Source of the DNA: Asticcacaulis sp. YBE204
GTDB taxonomy: Bacteria > Pseudomonadota > Alphaproteobacteria > Caulobacterales > Caulobacteraceae
DNA length: 64,000 nucleotides
Assembly (NCBI RefSeq): GCF_000495855.1
Contig: NZ_AWGF01000009.1
Span: forward strand, 186,001-250,000
Direction of reading: 5' to 3'
Shown here in pieces: positions 26,248-35,414 of the stretch; within the stretch, counting starts at the first letter, position 1, and each line of letters opens with the position of its first letter. A program made the position numbers and the translations under genes. Under the pieces are notes generated by a model. It was not told where the DNA came from. It searched no databases and worked only from the letters and a program-made list of their open reading frames with translations.

Positions 26248-28443
26248 TCACACCACCTCGGGCAGGCGATCGAGTAGCTTGTCCAGCGTGATCGGGTATT
26301 CGCGCACCCGGATGCCCGTGGCGTTATAGATGGCATTGGCCACCGCCGCCCCGACGCCGCAGATTCCCAGTTCGCCGACGCCCTTGGCCTTCATCGGCGA
26401 CGACATGGGGTCGGTTTCGTCGAGAAAGATGACCTCCTGATGCGGGATGTCGGCGTGGACCGGGACTTCGTAGCCGGCGAGGTCGTGATTGACGAAGAAG
26501 CCGTGGCGTTTGTCGACGGCCAGTTCTTCCATCAAAGCCGCACCCGCGCCCATGGTCATCGCGCCGATCACCTGACTGCGCGCCGATTTGGGGTTGAGAA
26601 TACGGCCGGCAGCGCACACCGCCAGCATCCGCCGGATGCGGATTTCACCGGTTGCGGCGTGAACCCCGACCTCGACGAAATGCCCGCCGAAGGTCGATTG
26701 CTGGTACTTTTTACCGAGATCGCCGAATTCGATCAGGTCTTCGGCGACAAGGCCATTGACCCCCACGGCGTCGCCCAGGGCCACGCTCTTATTACCCGAA
26801 CGGACGCGGCCATTGGCGAAGACGGCTTTCGTCGGGTCTATACCGGCCGAGGTCGCCACCGCCTCGCGCAGCTTGACGCAGGCGGCATAGACCCCGGCGG
26901 TGGATGAGTTGGCCCCCCATTGCCCGCCCGATCCGGCGGAAACGGGGAAGGTCGAGTCGCCGAGCTTTACGACGACCTTATCCAGCGGCACGCCCATCAT
27001 TTCGGCGGCGGTCTGAGCGATGATGGTATAGGTGCCGGTGCCGATATCGGTCATGTCGGTTTCGACCGTGACCACGCCCTTAGCGTCGAGTTTGACGCGG
27101 GCGGCGGACTTCATGACGATATTGTTGCGGAAGGCTGCTGCGACGCCCATGCCGGTCAGCCACTGACCGTCGCGGGCCGTGCCGGGTGCCTTGCGCTTCG
27201 ACCAGCCGAATGTGTCCGCGCCGGTCTCAAGGCACTTGATCAGTTGGCGTTGCGAGAAGAGCCGTTCGGGCTTGGCCGGATCGACCTGCGTGTCGTTGAG
27301 CACGCGGAATTTTATCGGGTCGATACCGAGCTTTTCGGCCATTTCGTCCATGGCGATTTCCAGCGCCATCAGGCCCGGCGCTTCGCCGGGGGCGCGCATG
27401 GCATTGCCTTCGGGCAGGTCGAGCACGGCCAGCTTCGTCGCCATCAGCCGGTTGGCCCCGGCATAGAGCAGCTTGGTCTGTTCCGCCGCCGTTTCCGGCC
27501 CGCCCTCGGGCAGGTCGCCGGACCACGTCTCGTGGCCGATAGCGGTGATCGTGCCGTCCTTGGTCGCGCCGATACGAATACGCTGGATCGTCGCCGGGCG
27601 GTGGGTCGTGTTGTTGAACATGAACGGGCGGGTGAGGGCCACCTTGACAGGGCGATTGGCGGCCTTCGACCCCAGAGCCGCCAGCAAGGCGTCGGCGCGC
27701 ACGAACAGCTTGCCGCCGAAACCGCCGCCGATATAGGGCGAGATCAGCCGTACCTTGTCCTTGGGGATGCCGAGCGTCTTGGCGACGTCGCCCGCGCCCC
27801 AGGCGATCATCTGGTTCGAGGTCCATACGGTGAGTTTGTCACCGTCCCACTGCGCGGTCGAGGCGTGCGGCTCCATCATAGCGTGGGCGTGGTCGGGCGT
27901 GCGATAGGTGGCGTCGAGCGTCACAGCGGCTTGCGCGAACGCTCCAGCGAAATCACCGATCTTGACGTCGTTCTTGCCCTTTTCGGCAGGCGGAGCGTCT
28001 TTGCGCACGGCTTCAAGATCGTACTGGCCCGGCGTCTTGGTATATCTGACCTTGATCAGGGCGGCGGCGGCACGGGCCTGCTCGAAGGTTTCGGCGACGA
28101 CGACGGCTATGGCCTGATGGTAGTGTTCGATCTCCGGCCCGCCGAGCAGGTTGGCGGTGTTGAAATTGCCCTTTTGCAGCTTGCCTGCCGTGTCGGCGGT
28201 GACGATGGCCAGCACACCGGGTGCGGCCTTGGCCTTGGCCAGGTCCATCGCGGCGATACGGCCCTTGGCGATCCCGGCCCCGACGACGTAACCATAGGCG
28301 GGGTTGTCGACGGCGTCGTGCCGTTCGTAGGCATAGGGCGCGGTGCCGGTCGTTTTCAGCGGCCCGTCGATGCGGTCGGTGGGCTTGCCGATGACCTTAA
28401 GCTGATCGATGGGGTTGGTCGTGGCGGGGGTATCGAATTTCAT
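26248..28443 (-). CDS. paoC: Aldehyde oxidoreductase molybdenum-binding subunit (PaoC-like)
   Basis: 731 residues, typical of PaoC/YagR. Starts with the linker IGKPTDRIDGPLKTTGTAPYAYE, then the a/b hammerhead and molybdopterin-binding domains: VRLISPYIGGGFGGKLFVR, EGNAMRAPGEAPGL (the Arg near the metal), GSGGQWGANSS, and KGVGELGICGVGAAVANAI with the catalytic Glu near the C-terminus. It oxidises aldehydes, in E. coli preferably aromatic ones, in the periplasm. The three-subunit set paoA-B-C with paoD is co-linear. Confidence 0.9.
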   Translation of the reverse strand: MKFDTPATTNPIDQLKVIGKPTDRIDGPLKTTGTAPYAYERHDAVDNPAYGYVVGAGIAKGRIAAMDLAKAKAAPGVLAIVTADTAGKLQKGNFNTANLLGGPEIEHYHQAIAVVVAETFEQARAAAALIKVRYTKTPGQYDLEAVRKDAPPAEKGKNDVKIGDFAGAFAQAAVTLDATYRTPDHAHAMMEPHASTAQWDGDKLTVWTSNQMIAWGAGDVAKTLGIPKDKVRLISPYIGGGFGGKLFVRADALLAALGSKAANRPVKVALTRPFMFNNTTHRPATIQRIRIGATKDGTITAIGHETWSGDLPEGGPETAAEQTKLLYAGANRLMATKLAVLDLPEGNAMRAPGEAPGLMALEIAMDEMAEKLGIDPIKFRVLNDTQVDPAKPERLFSQRQLIKCLETGADTFGWSKRKAPGTARDGQWLTGMGVAAAFRNNIVMKSAARVKLDAKGVVTVETDMTDIGTGTYTIIAQTAAEMMGVPLDKVVVKLGDSTFPVSAGSGGQWGANSSTAGVYAACVKLREAVATSAGIDPTKAVFANGRVRSGNKSVALGDAVGVNGLVAEDLIEFGDLGKKYQQSTFGGHFVEVGVHAATGEIRIRRMLAVCAAGRILNPKSARSQVIGAMTMGAGAALMEELAVDKRHGFFVNHDLAGYEVPVHADIPHQEVIFLDETDPMSSPMKAKGVGELGICGVGAAVANAIYNATGIRVREYPITLDKLLDRLPEVV

Positions 28444-28446
28444 GAC

Positions 28447-29397
28447 CTAGCCCTTTGCTTCGAGGAGCGCCGCCGCAAGGGTGCGTTCGGCCAGAGTCAG
28501 TTTGAAGCGGTTTTCCGGCGTCGGCACGGCATTGGCGAACAGCTTGGCCGACACGGCCTTCGCCCCCCTGGGCAGTTCCTTCTCGGCAGCCTCGACGCGC
28601 CACGGCTTGTGCGCCACGCCGCCGAGCGCGATGCGACCCGTGCCGTCGGTTTGAATGACCGCCGCGACCGAGACCAGCGCGAAGGCATAGGAGGCGCGGT
28701 CACGCACCTTGGTATAGATATGCGTGCCGCCGATAGGCTTGGGCAGGGTCACCGCGGTGATGAACTCGCCCGGTTGCAGGCTGGTTTCGATATGCGGCGT
28801 TGTCCCCGGCAAACGATGGAAGTCGGCGATGGGGATGACGCGCGTCTGACCGTTCGGACGCACGGTCTCGACCTTGGCATCCAGCAACCGCATGGCGACG
28901 GCCATGTCGCTGGGGTGGGTGGCGATGCAGGCCGTGCTGGCGCCGACGACGGCGTGCTGACGGCTGATGCCGCCGATAGCCGAACAGCCGCTGCCCGGAA
29001 GACGCTTGTTACAGGCCTGATTTGTATCGTAAAAATAGGGGCAGCGCGTTCGTTGCAGCAGGTTCCCGGCGGTCGTCGCCTTGTTGCGCAGCTGCCCCGA
29101 CGCCCCGGCCAGCAGGGCGCGCGACAGGACGGCGTAGTCCTTGCGCACCTTGGCATCGGCGGCCAGATCGGTATTGCGCACCAGCGCCCCGATACGCAGC
29201 CCGCCGCCCTTCGTCGGTTCGATTTTGTCCAGCCCCAATCCGTTGACGTCGATCAGGTGCGGCGGCGTCTCGATCTCCAGCTTCATCAGGTCAAGCAGGT
29301 TGGTGCCACCGGCGATGAACTTCGCGCCCGGTGTTTTCAGCGCCGCGGCGGCGGCTTCGGCGGGGGAGGCGGCGCGCTGATAGGTAAAGGCTCTCAT
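28447..29397 (-). CDS. paoB: Aldehyde oxidoreductase FAD-binding subunit with an extra Fe-S cluster motif (PaoB-like)
   Basis: 316 residues from the ATG at 29397, which overlaps the paoA stop; the longer open frame to 29769 is only the shadow of paoA. FAD-binding marks: [20 protein letters not shown] and [11 protein letters not shown]. Residues 119-138 hold Cys119, Cys129 and Cys138 in [13 protein letters not shown] and GSGCSA, the signature of the extra [4Fe-4S] cluster known in E. coli PaoB. The subunit passes electrons from the metal via FAD. Confidence 0.9.
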   Translation of the reverse strand: MRAFTYQRAASPAEAAAAALKTPGAKFIAGGTNLLDLMKLEIETPPHLIDVNGLGLDKIEPTKGGGLRIGALVRNTDLAADAKVRKDYAVLSRALLAGASGQLRNKATTAGNLLQRTRCPYFYDTNQACNKRLPGSGCSAIGGISRQHAVVGASTACIATHPSDMAVAMRLLDAKVETVRPNGQTRVIPIADFHRLPGTTPHIETSLQPGEFITAVTLPKPIGGTHIYTKVRDRASYAFALVSVAAVIQTDGTGRIALGGVAHKPWRVEAAEKELPRGAKAVSAKLFANAVPTPENRFKLTLAERTLAAALLEAKG

Positions 29398-30035
29398 GCC
29401 ACACCCGCTACGTCTTCGATCGCGTCGATGATGTTGGAATAGGCCCCGCAGCGACAGATATTGCCGCTCATCCGTTCGCGGATTTCCGCCGGACTGAGTT
29501 CGACCGTTCCGGTGAGATCGCGCGTGACGTGGCTGGGGATGCCCGCCTTGATTTCGTCGAGCACCGCCACGGCCGAGCAGATCTGCCCCGGTGTGCAGTA
29601 ACCGCACTGATAGCCGTCGTGTTTGACGAAGGCGGCCTGCATGGGGTGCAAGTCGGTAGGTGTGCCAAGGCCTTCGATGGTGGTGATCTCGTCGCCTTCG
29701 TGCATAACCGCTAGGCTGAGGCAGGCATTGATGCGCCGCCCGTCGACGATGACCGTGCAGGCACCGCACTGACCGTGGTCGCAGCCCTTCTTGGTGCCGG
29801 TCAGATTCAGATGTTCGCGCAGGGCATCGAGCAGGGTGGTGCGTAGGTCGAGGTCGAGCACCTGATCCTTGCCATTGACGCGAAACGCGACTTTCGACAC
29901 GACGGGTGCCGAAACGGCTATGGGCTGGGCCGCCGCCGTCCCGCCGCCGGTCAGGGCGAAAGAAGCCGTCGTGCCGACGAGCACGTCGCGACGGTTGAAG
30001 TCAGGGTCGCTGGCGTCATCCATATCGATTTCCAT
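29394..30035 (-). CDS. paoA: Aldehyde oxidoreductase [2Fe-2S] subunit with Tat signal (PaoA-like)
   Basis: 213 residues. An N-terminal twin-arginine signal ([18 protein letters not shown]) sends the folded complex to the periplasm. Two clusters: plant-ferredoxin type with [15 protein letters not shown] and a Cys in RRINAC, and the helical domain with [10 protein letters not shown] and [11 protein letters not shown]. First gene of paoABCD. It is divergent from the mocA-like gene, with about 185 bases between. Confidence 0.92.
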   Translation of the reverse strand: MEIDMDDASDPDFNRRDVLVGTTASFALTGGGTAAAQPIAVSAPVVSKVAFRVNGKDQVLDLDLRTTLLDALREHLNLTGTKKGCDHGQCGACTVIVDGRRINACLSLAVMHEGDEITTIEGLGTPTDLHPMQAAFVKHDGYQCGYCTPGQICSAVAVLDEIKAGIPSHVTRDLTGTVELSPAEIRERMSGNICRCGAYSNIIDAIEDVAGVA

Positions 30036-30220
30036 TTTCAGGGCCGCTTACATCAGGTGACGGTACGCGGCGGTTCGCTCGGTGAATAGCGGTTGTTTTC
30101 CGCTAAGACTTATAAACTGAACTCATGAATGCCGTTTTCTCGAGAGATGGTAAACGCTAAACCAGACTGTATAAAAATGCCGTAGGTTTGTGCGGCCTCA
30201 ACCCGCAGGAAGGCGAATCG

Positions 30221-30799
30221 ATGAAAGCCGAAGAGGTGGCGCTGATCGTACTGGCTGCTGGCCGTTCCGAGCGTTTCGGGACCGAGGACAAGCTCAGCGC
30301 GTCCCTGGGCGGGCTGGCTTTGGGGTTGCACACGCCACAAAGGCTGTCGGTCCTGCCGTGGGGCGATCGCGTGGCGATTCACGGCGGCGATCTCGAAGCG
30401 CCTTTGAGCGCGCTGGGATTTCGGGTGATCGCTCCGGCACAGGCAAAGGCCGGGATGGGGGATAATATGGCCCGGGCCATCGGCCAATCGACGGATATCC
30501 GGGCGGCGCTGATCGTGCTGGCCGACATGCCCTTCGTGTCGTTGAGACATGTGAGCCAGATGCTGGAAGTCGCTGAAAATAATACTATAATTATAAGTCG
30601 AGACGGCGCGCTCAGCTTGCCGCCGGTGCTGTTTCACGCGACTCATTTCGAAGCCCTGAAACGGCTGTCCGGCGATCAGGGCGCGCGACAGCTTATCGAG
30701 GCGCATGAGGCGATACGGGTGCCTTTGTCGCCGGAGGAGGCCCTGGACGTGGATACGCCTGACGATTTGCGCACGGCACGCCGCTATGCGGACTCTTAG
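30221..30799 (+). CDS. mocA: Molybdenum-cofactor cytidylyltransferase (MocA-like)
   Basis: About 192 residues. The ATG at 30221 follows AGGAAGG; the in-frame start upstream is weaker. NTP-transferase fold with VLAAGRSERFGTEDKLSASLGG (nucleotide-binding loop and Lys) and VLADMPFVS (metal-binding Asp). Of the MobA/MocA group, MocA makes the cytosine dinucleotide cofactor that PaoABC-type enzymes need. Its place beside paoABCD supports this reading. MobA (guanine) is the alternative but less likely. Confidence 0.8.
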   Translation: MKAEEVALIVLAAGRSERFGTEDKLSASLGGLALGLHTPQRLSVLPWGDRVAIHGGDLEAPLSALGFRVIAPAQAKAGMGDNMARAIGQSTDIRAALIVLADMPFVSLRHVSQMLEVAENNTIIISRDGALSLPPVLFHATHFEALKRLSGDQGARQLIEAHEAIRVPLSPEEALDVDTPDDLRTARRYADS

Positions 30800-30866
30800 A
30801 GCCGGTGAATCCGCTCTCGCGGCACACTATTTGCGCATAATATATCTTATGGGAAATTATGGCGCG

Positions 30867-32141
30867 TTATGATCCCGACGCGGCCGGTACGAAATGGCAG
30901 CCGCCGGGAACCGTGGCTTGCAACGTGGCACAGCGGCGCGCGATTCCGTCCGGGGTTGGTTTTTCACTGCCATCGAGCCAGCTCATAAGGCTTTGTAGCA
31001 ACGCCACATATTCGGTTTCGGCCAGTTTGGAATGGCTGTCTTCGTCGGTCGCCGTCTGGACCAGCAGATCGCCGCGCCCGGCTTTTTTTACGGTTTCGGT
31101 ATAGACGGCCTCGGCGGCGAAGGACACCGTCGGATCGTTCTTGGCGTGGATGGTAACGGTCGGCAGGACGATCAGACCCGACAGGTCGGCGTCGTAGGCC
31201 AGCCGCGCCACGGCCTTGGGGTCGGCGTCGAAGCGCTCGATCCCGGCATTGAGCGCTTTGTCATCGTCTGAGCCCTTATAGACGGTCGTGCGATTGTCGA
31301 ACGGGTTGCCGCCGACGCGCGAGATCAGGTCGCGGAAGGTAAAGGTCGCCCACGTCATGTGCGAAACCAGTTGCTTTTCCTTGACGCCGGTGACCGCCAG
31401 AATCTGTTTCAACCGGTACGCCTGCTGTGCCGTGCGTTCGGACGGTTTCAGGCTGACGCCGGTGCAGGTGTCGATGCGCGCTTTAAGCTCGGCAGTGGTC
31501 AGTTGGGAGTCGGTCGGCAGGCCTTGCCAGACCGGGTATTTCGCCTCGCCCTCCCCCGGATGGTTCTGGCAATAATATTGATAAACCGCGCGCAGATCGG
31601 CGCGGAAAACGTAACCGCGTGTGCCACCGTAGAGCAGCCCGTTGGTCAGCATGACTCCGTCGTAGTTTTGCGTCCCGTCAATGGCCAGCGCATAGAGTTC
31701 AGCCGTCTTGGCCGCGACATTGCCGCCGTAGGATTGTCCGTGCAGGATCGTGCGCTGGGGCTTGCCGAAGGCTTTCCAGAAGACCTGACGGCTGTTGTCG
31801 ACATCGGCGGCGGCCATGCGCACGCCGTACCCGCCCCTGCGATAGGTTGAACTGACCCAGGCAAAGCCCTGATTCACAAACACATTGAAGCGATCCATAT
31901 CCTCGGCGGATTCCTCGACCTTCGGTGTGCCAAGGCTGGGGCCGCCGTGGGCGTGGACGATCAGGGTCTTGTTCCATGCGGTCGGGATGGCGAACCACAG
32001 GAAAGCACCGTGTGAGTCCTGTGCGGCGTAGCATTTGGCAATCTTGGCGACCGAAGCCGGACACGGCCTTTCGGCGGGGGCTTGCGCATGGGCAGCGACA
32101 GGCATCAAACCGAACAACAAACTCAACAATAAGCGCTTCAT
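30867..32141 (-). CDS. Secreted alpha/beta hydrolase of unknown substrate
   Basis: 424 residues with a signal peptide (MKRLLLSLLFGLMPVAAHA). Alpha/beta-hydrolase features: oxyanion region VHAHGGPSLG, nucleophile elbow LHGQSYGGNVA (Ser), late Asp in IHAKNDPTVSF and His in TDEDSHSKLAET. Six cysteines, among them CPASVAKIAKC, suggest disulfides. I cannot place it in a defined peptidase or esterase family. It follows the large TonB receptor on the same strand, 139 bases downstream, so it may act on the compound that receptor imports. Confidence 0.75.
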   Translation of the reverse strand: MKRLLLSLLFGLMPVAAHAQAPAERPCPASVAKIAKCYAAQDSHGAFLWFAIPTAWNKTLIVHAHGGPSLGTPKVEESAEDMDRFNVFVNQGFAWVSSTYRRGGYGVRMAAADVDNSRQVFWKAFGKPQRTILHGQSYGGNVAAKTAELYALAIDGTQNYDGVMLTNGLLYGGTRGYVFRADLRAVYQYYCQNHPGEGEAKYPVWQGLPTDSQLTTAELKARIDTCTGVSLKPSERTAQQAYRLKQILAVTGVKEKQLVSHMTWATFTFRDLISRVGGNPFDNRTTVYKGSDDDKALNAGIERFDADPKAVARLAYDADLSGLIVLPTVTIHAKNDPTVSFAAEAVYTETVKKAGRGDLLVQTATDEDSHSKLAETEYVALLQSLMSWLDGSEKPTPDGIARRCATLQATVPGGCHFVPAASGS

Positions 32142-32155
32142 GGGCCTAACCTAAA

Positions 32156-32178
32156 TCTTCCCGGCTTCGCCGGGAAGT
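32156..32178. terminator. Hairpin between receptor and hydrolase genes
   Basis: CTTCCCGG / CCGGGAAG, 8-bp stem with a short loop, just upstream of the hydrolase start (minus strand). No clear T-run; possibly an attenuating or stabilising hairpin. Confidence 0.35.
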
Positions 32179-32248
32179 CAAAGCATAATGTGAAAACGCC
32201 ACGCCGGGCCGCCCCAAATAGCGTTTTCTCGAAACCGAAAAGGGGGCA

Positions 32249-32275
32249 CATGGGGGAAAATCCTTTTCCCCCATG
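32249..32275 (-). terminator. Strong hairpin directly after the large TonB receptor
   Basis: CATGGGGGAAAA-TCC-TTTTCCCCCATG, a perfect 12-bp stem with a 3-base loop, five bases after the receptor stop codon (minus strand). It contains the A and T runs of a bidirectional terminator within the stem. Confidence 0.6.
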
Positions 32276-32280
32276 ATAGA

Positions 32281-35200
32281 TCAGAAGGTTTTCGAGACGT
32301 TCAGATACCAGTAGCGGCCATAGGGACGCTGGACCGAACCGAGATAACCGCCGTCGGCCAGAGACGGGCCTTCGTCGAACAGGTCGCGGACGCCGAGACG
32401 CACCTTGGAATGGGACGCCAGACCGGCTTTCTCGAACTCATACTGCACATAGAGGTTGGTGATAAGCTGTTCCTTGACGAGCCACGGCGTGCCGACATCG
32501 GACAGGAGTCCCGTCTGGTTGACCTCGCTGACATATTGCGTCGACAGGCCCGAACGCCAGTTGCCCTTGTTCCAGGTGATCGAGGTGGTGACCTTCCATT
32601 CCGGGCGGCCATTGATCGCGATCAACTGGCTGGAGTCGGGCAGCGGCGTCAGGGTGTTGATCGTCCCCGCCGCGCGGGCGGCGTAGAGCGTATCGACGAT
32701 ATCCCCCGGCTCGCGCTTGAATTCCAGCAGTTGCGAGGCGTTGATGCGCACATTGAAGCTGCCCAGTTTGGTGCGGCGTTTCTGCCAGATGAAGCCGAGA
32801 TCGACGCCCTCAACCGTCTGAGGCAGCAGGTTGACGAAGCGGTCGCTGATGGCCGTCACCTGACCGGTGGCGGTCAGGCCCGTTCCGGCGAAGACGGTCG
32901 TATCGTCCGAGGTCACTGCCGCGCGGATGACGTTCGGATTGGACGAGCCCTGCATTCGCAGCAGGTAATCCAGCGCCAGCGCGCTCTGGGCGCCCAGCAG
33001 GCCGACGATCTGTTCCTGCTCGATCTTCCAGCGGTCGGCGGTGAAGGTAAAGTTACCCCATTCCGACGGGATGAACTGCGGCTGGAAGACGAAGCCGACC
33101 GAGCGGTTGGTGCTCTCTTCCGGCTTGAGATCCGGATTGCCCGAAATCAGCAGCGACGAGGAAATGGCCCGCGAACAGGCGTTCATCGAGGCGATGCGTC
33201 CCGCACGCAGATCGGCTTCGCAGCGGAAATAGTCGTTACCCGACGCCGCGCGCGAATACTGCGTGGCATTGACCTGCTCGAGGTTCGGCGCACGGAAGCC
33301 TTCGGAATAGGAGGCGCGGATGCGGAAACCGTCGATCACGTCCCAGGCCATGGCGACCTTGGGCTTGGTCACCGAGCCGAAGTCGGAATAGTTCTCGTAG
33401 CGACCGGCGATCTGGAAATCGAGGCTGCGGACCAACGGGATGTGCATTTCCGGCGAGACGACCGGCACCGCGAACTCGATATAGGCGGCGGAGACGTTGC
33501 GCTTGCCGCGCGTATCGGGGTTCGGGCTGACGGCAGAGACGTTCGACAGGTTCTTCTCGCCCGACACGCTGTCGGTGAAGGTATAGGTGCCGTCGAGATT
33601 GGCGTCGCGATCGTCGAGTTGGGTTTCCTTGCGCGCCTCCGCCCCGAAGGCGACGCCGACCGAGCCCGCGGGCAGGCTGAACAGGTCGCGCTTGGTCATC
33701 TTGAAGTCGAGCATGGTCAGGGTGGTGCGCGAGAAGCGGCGCATGTCGAAGACGATGCCACTGACCGCCGCGGCCGAGGACGGCGAGCAGTCGGCATAGC
33801 TCGGCGTCGCGACGCAACCGCCGCTGAACGGGTTATAGGCGTCCGGCGTCGACAGGGCCAGTTGCGCCTGAAGCTTGGTCATATTGATGTTGGGCGAGAT
33901 GTCCTCGGCCTCGGCTTCCGAATAGGTGAAGGCCGATTCCCAGTCGAAGCCCGCCCATTCGCCGCGCAGACCCGCGACAAGGCGCGACTGATAGTTCTTG
34001 ACCGTCACGGTCTGGAACCCGGCGTCGACGAAGCGGTAATTGCCGAGCTTCACCGCCAGACCGGTCACCGGCACATTGACCAGACCCGTCAGGCGGTTGG
34101 GGTTGGTCTGTCCGTTGGCAAAGGTCACCGGCCCGAACGGGTTCCAGTAGTTCGAGGCCGGAATCCACAGGGCGTTGAGGTTGACGACGGGCGGCTGAAT
34201 AGCCTGGCTTTCGGCGGCGTAGAAACCCACTTCGCCGAACGCGGTCAATGTCGAGGTCAGTTCGTAATGGCCGGTGGCATAGAGATTGACGCGTTCGACC
34301 GACGGACGAACCGTGGTGCCGTGGCGGGTGTCGTAGCGCATCTCGCGGTTGACGCCCGTATAGGCGACCGTGCCGGATACCAGACAGATATCGTTGCCGA
34401 CGCTGGCCCCGACGCAGCCGAAGCTCGACGGCTGATAGTGGAAGGCACCGGCCGCCGTGGTCAGGACGGTCGTGCCCTGACGCGGACGCAGGGCCGTGGT
34501 GGTGGCCGGAATGGACAGCTGCGCCCACGGCGAGTGCGACGAGCGCGCGTCGGGCACAGTCGAGGTCTCGTAGCCCGTATAACCGGCGAAGAACGGCCGC
34601 ATATCGTCGGAGCGGGTGAAGTCCTGATCCTCGGCCATCAGCTTGGTGCGGTTGGCGTAGTTGAGGAAGACCGACAGATTGCCCTTGGCGAAGTTCTTGC
34701 CCGCATAGAGGTTCAGTTCGGTCTCGGTCATAGAGGTGCCTTCGGCGCCGCCGTGCTGAAGTTCGACGGTCAGGCCGTCGTAATTGCTCTTGAGAACCGT
34801 ATTGACCACGCCCGCCACGGCGTCGGCACCGTAGATGGCGGCGGCGCCGTCGAGCAGGACTTCGACGCGTTGCAGGCCCGCCACCGGGACGGCGTTGGAG
34901 TTGAACGACTGCACCGGCACCGTGCCGGTGTCGGACGTGCCCTGGCTGGTCGGGTGCTGAACCAGACGGCGGCCATTGAGCAGGACCAGCGTATTGCCGA
35001 CGCCGAGCGAGCGCAGATTGACCGAGTTGACGTCGCCGCGCGCCGAGTTCGAGGTCTGAGGGTTGTTGGCGGCGTCGAACAGGACGTCGCCCATCTGCGG
35101 GATCGAACGCATCAGGTCGTCGCCCGACACCGCGCCCGTGGCGGCGATCTGTTCTTCGTCGACGACGATGACCGGTAAGGCGGTCGTCACTTTCGCGCCT

Positions 35201-35352
35201 TTGATGCGCGAACCGACGACGACGACCTCTTCGATCGGCGGCGCGGCGGCGGGGGCCGCCTCCTGCGCAAAGGCCGGGGCGCTCAGCAGGGCGCTGGCGG
35301 CCACGCCCGTCAGCAAAAAAGCATGAAGGTTGCGGGGAAGTCCTTTAGTCAT
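32281..35352 (-). CDS. Large TonB-dependent receptor, ligand unknown
   Basis: 1023 residues. Signal peptide ends near AFAQ (residue 30). A TonB box lies in IEEVVVVGSRI. The plug, about residues 60-190, has MRSIPQMGDVLFD, VNLRSLGVGNTLVLLNGRRLV, VEVLLDGAAAIYGADAVAGVVN, the pattern of Caulobacter/Sphingomonas-type receptors that are often linked to sugars or other plant compounds. The barrel ends with the C-terminal Phe (YWYLNVSKTF). No iron box is seen upstream. Neighbours (secreted hydrolase, aldehyde oxidoreductase, DctA) hint at an organic ligand. Confidence 0.9.
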   Translation of the reverse strand: MTKGLPRNLHAFLLTGVAASALLSAPAFAQEAAPAAAPPIEEVVVVGSRIKGAKVTTALPVIVVDEEQIAATGAVSGDDLMRSIPQMGDVLFDAANNPQTSNSARGDVNSVNLRSLGVGNTLVLLNGRRLVQHPTSQGTSDTGTVPVQSFNSNAVPVAGLQRVEVLLDGAAAIYGADAVAGVVNTVLKSNYDGLTVELQHGGAEGTSMTETELNLYAGKNFAKGNLSVFLNYANRTKLMAEDQDFTRSDDMRPFFAGYTGYETSTVPDARSSHSPWAQLSIPATTTALRPRQGTTVLTTAAGAFHYQPSSFGCVGASVGNDICLVSGTVAYTGVNREMRYDTRHGTTVRPSVERVNLYATGHYELTSTLTAFGEVGFYAAESQAIQPPVVNLNALWIPASNYWNPFGPVTFANGQTNPNRLTGLVNVPVTGLAVKLGNYRFVDAGFQTVTVKNYQSRLVAGLRGEWAGFDWESAFTYSEAEAEDISPNINMTKLQAQLALSTPDAYNPFSGGCVATPSYADCSPSSAAAVSGIVFDMRRFSRTTLTMLDFKMTKRDLFSLPAGSVGVAFGAEARKETQLDDRDANLDGTYTFTDSVSGEKNLSNVSAVSPNPDTRGKRNVSAAYIEFAVPVVSPEMHIPLVRSLDFQIAGRYENYSDFGSVTKPKVAMAWDVIDGFRIRASYSEGFRAPNLEQVNATQYSRAASGNDYFRCEADLRAGRIASMNACSRAISSSLLISGNPDLKPEESTNRSVGFVFQPQFIPSEWGNFTFTADRWKIEQEQIVGLLGAQSALALDYLLRMQGSSNPNVIRAAVTSDDTTVFAGTGLTATGQVTAISDRFVNLLPQTVEGVDLGFIWQKRRTKLGSFNVRINASQLLEFKREPGDIVDTLYAARAAGTINTLTPLPDSSQLIAINGRPEWKVTTSITWNKGNWRSGLSTQYVSEVNQTGLLSDVGTPWLVKEQLITNLYVQYEFEKAGLASHSKVRLGVRDLFDEGPSLADGGYLGSVQRPYGRYWYLNVSKTF

Positions 35353-35414
35353 TTTCTCTCTCCTGTATGTCTTCGGCGTGTTTGTTTTTGTGTTCGCCGT
35401 ATTTTTAGCTTTGA

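Noticed and set aside
26920-29442. 840-codon open frame on the plus strand opposite paoC and paoB
   Set aside because: Antisense shadow of two well-conserved genes in GC-rich DNA; no domain and no ribosome-binding site.
32410-35178. 922-codon open frame on the plus strand opposite the large TonB receptor
   Set aside because: Arg/Asp/Gly-rich composition typical of a shadow frame; the receptor on the other strand has signal peptide, plug and C-terminal Phe.
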